From: Tubiluchus corallicola | Lineage: Eukaryota > Priapulida > Priapulimorpha > Priapulimorphida > Tubiluchidae | Reading direction: 5' to 3' | Assembly: GCA_030141605.1 (NCBI GenBank) | Contig: JAQGDQ010001896.1 | Span: 1 to 21,912, forward strand | Length of the DNA: 21,912 nucleotides | In this document: positions 20,589 to 21,912 of the stretch, piece after piece | Position numbering within the stretch: the first letter of the stretch is position 1 | Layout: every line of letters starts with the position of its first letter | The notes under the pieces: generated by a model | Databases searched by the model: none | Told to the model about the DNA's origin: nothing | What the model saw: only the letters and a program-made list of their open reading frames with translations | Translations under genes and position numbers: made by a program

Positions 20589-20727
20589 TATGCAATTCTA
20601 ATCGATGCCAGCGATCTCCACAACAAAACCAAGTGGGCATTTAATACCTTAATGAAAACTGATATACACATACAATGTCACGGTCATTTATTTCTATTTC
20701 CTGTTTTGAGTCTCAAAATGAACTCAC

Positions 20728-20833
20728 CTATTCCGCTTTTTGTGCTTATCGGAATGTTTGCCTTTACTTCGCGATCGGCTTCTATGACGTTTATGAGTTT
20801 TCCTCTTGTGAGACTGTTCAGCTTTCTTCTCAG
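20728..20833 (-). CDS. Internal coding exon of the RS-rich protein gene
   Basis: The minus strand reads EKKAEQSHKRK, THKRHRSRSRSKGKHSDK and HKKRN with no stop, then two bases AG before a textbook GTGAGT donor. Joined to 18579 this gives HKKRN-R-DRSSESDD in phase. The RSRSRS core identifies an arginine/serine-rich domain of the kind found in splicing-related nuclear proteins. The 5' boundary is either 20833 (acceptor AAATAG) or 20828 (acceptor GCTGAG), both preceded by a T-rich tract. Further upstream exons were not found in the window and probably lie beyond the right edge. Confidence 0.62.
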
Positions 20834-20944
20834 CTATTTAAAAAATGCATCCGTCATTAAATGGCTAGTTATTATTAAAAATTTCATATTAAGAGCAGTC
20901 ATAATGGCTGTTGCAGATACACCTGTTTAGGTCCATCACCCCTT

Positions 20945-21154
20945 CCCAAGGTAGTATATGCATTAGAAGCCACAATATATTAGACTGTAGTTCAACAAGC
21001 TAGACTACTTTTTCCCCAAGGTAATATATGCATTAGAAGCCACAATATATTAGACTGTAGTTCAACAAGCTAGACTACTGTTTCTCAAGGTAATATATGC
21101 ATTAGAAGCCACAATATATTAGACTGTAGTTCAACAAGCTAGACTACTTTTTCT
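20945..21154. repeat. 70-bp direct repeat, three copies
   Basis: Units start with CAAGGTA at 20947, 21017 and 21086, each containing TATATGCATTAGAAGCCACA and TTCAACAAGCTAGACTACT. The copies differ at only a few positions. It is a young local triplication in the presumed upstream intron of the RS-rich gene. Confidence 0.93.
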
Positions 21155-21912
21155 ACTCTGACATTGTATAGGTGGAACTTGTTATGTACACACGTCTCTG
21201 TTACATTTGAAATTTGACTTATAATTATACTGCTACCTTTTACTGACATTCTGGCTTTTTCTTGACTCAATATTGGACCAACAATCTATGTATACATTTT
21301 AGCTTTTTAGTGTAATGTAGTAATCTGTAGCACTTATTTTTCTAGCGCTTATTTCAGTAGTTTTGTAGAGGTAGTAATTGAGACTAGAGAAAATTTGTAT
21401 TTTTTGCAGAATAAACTAACATAGATATGGGAATGCAACTTTGGTTTGAGCGTATGCATTAGGTTTTAGTGAATTCAATTCTTTGTTTCTCGTCATATAT
21501 TGACATATGATATATATATATATACCCTTGTATTGATAGCTATATAATCAGGGATGAGAATGACAAATTGCAAAAAACTCTGAAACAGGCTGTAGGCAGC
21601 AACGAATTGCAATTTTATGACCATAAGGAGCCTCTAAGTGGACTTAAAATATCAATTACCTTGTTTCATGCATAATTTAAAATACCCAACTATCAAGGAT
21701 ACATGATACCTAATTGCCTCAAAAACGCCTAAGTACTGGCCGCTCCTATGCAAAAGTTTATAAAAACTGTCTGCAATTGACTCAAATAACTCTGCACAAT
21801 TGATTCTATATTTTATACATAGAGATATACAAGTGGTTACACTGATGTACGTGATGTAAACAAAGTAGTGGCCTGCCACCTAGCGGTCAGCTTGTGAAAT
21901 AATGTACTGGGT
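21155..21912. other. AT-rich DNA with a possible hAT-type terminus
   Basis: No gene is recognised. A (TA)n run lies near 21508-21524. CAGGGATGAGAATG at 21550-21563 looks like a hAT-type end, but no partner end or 8-bp duplication is visible before the window stops. The reverse complement of about 21770-21815 resembles 15551-15605 in the 261-bp MITE, so this may be a related insert. A 75-codon minus frame (21652-21879) is unsupported. Confidence 0.4.

Larger units (their letters stand above)
20245..20630 (-). mobile_element. Solo LTR (20250-20625) with 5-bp TSD
   Basis: On the minus strand the LTR begins TGTTGTGGAG at 20625 and ends CACAACG at 20250, a terminal inverted repeat with the final A apparently changed to G. 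The flanks are GGTTT on both sides (20630-20626 and 20249-20245), a 5-bp target duplication as in gypsy-type elements. Inside, in transcriptional order, are heat-shock-element-like motifs (20512-20588), TATATAA (20491-20485) and AATAAA (20333-20328), matching a U3-R-U5 layout. No internal retroviral-type genes flank it, so it is a solo LTR. It lies in the predicted intron of the RS-rich gene and in the same orientation. Confidence 0.82.
18580..20727 (-). other. Predicted intron of the RS-rich gene, filled with repeats
   Basis: The donor GTGAGT at 20727-20722 and the acceptor TTTTTGCAG ending at 18580 bracket 2148 bp. Inside, in minus-strand order, are a solo LTR (20250-20625), a LINE ORF end (19664-19938), an AT microsatellite and repeat copy B (18896-19411). 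The stretch 18595-18895 shows nothing I can name. The intron is predicted from splice motifs and phase agreement only. Confidence 0.6.

Noticed and set aside
20433-20930. Plus-strand 165-codon frame
   Set aside because: It runs antisense through the solo LTR and the RS-rich exon. Its hydrophobic stretches are the complement of Lys/Arg codons.

Overview
This is a gene-poor, repeat-dense stretch of an animal genome. The spliced DIRAS-type Ras gene, a full-length pelota gene, remnants of LINE, hAT, pogo/mariner and LTR elements, and long satellite arrays all point to a metazoan. The AT-rich noncoding DNA and a 5S-like motif of the form found in invertebrate 5S rRNA suggest an invertebrate, possibly a lophotrochozoan, but the sequence alone does not settle the phylum.

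Layout: bases 1-3035 are a 57-bp satellite that runs off the left edge. Next come a small 36-bp triplicate (3113-3220), an interspersed repeat (copy A, 3755-4375), a compound trinucleotide microsatellite (4651-4928), about 1.2 kb of unassigned DNA, a 43-bp satellite (6114-6864), a 128-bp-spaced duplication (6909-7136) and a decayed LINE 3' end on the minus strand (7914-8485). The first real gene is DIRAS on the plus strand (coding exons 8717-8857 and 9702-10160); its intron holds a second compound microsatellite. A 508-bp hAT-type MITE with a perfect 8-bp target duplication sits in the presumed 3' UTR. A duplicated 5S-rRNA-like segment (11220-11500), a G-rich repeat-like block and a 30-bp satellite with higher-order structure (12275-14792) follow. 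Then come a tRNA-like SINE head, a 261-bp TA-flanked MITE and a pogo-like MITE with a duplicated left part.

The right third carries a minus-strand gene cluster. Pelota (17212-18366) is intronless. Fourteen bases upstream of its start lies the stop codon of a Lys/Arg/Ser-rich terminal exon (18381-18579). That exon joins in phase to an RS-rich exon (20728-20833) across a 2.1-kb intron. The intron contains repeat copy B, a LINE ORF end and a 376-bp solo LTR with a 5-bp target duplication, a TATA box, heat-shock-element-like motifs and a poly(A) signal, all in the same orientation as the two genes. The right edge holds a 70-bp triplicate and uncharacterised repeat-like DNA.

Most long open frames in the window are artefacts of satellites or microsatellites whose period is a multiple of three. 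The observations most worth following up are the RS-protein/pelota tandem arrangement with a same-strand solo LTR upstream, the hAT MITE that may supply the DIRAS poly(A) signal, and the dyad-rich satellite monomers.
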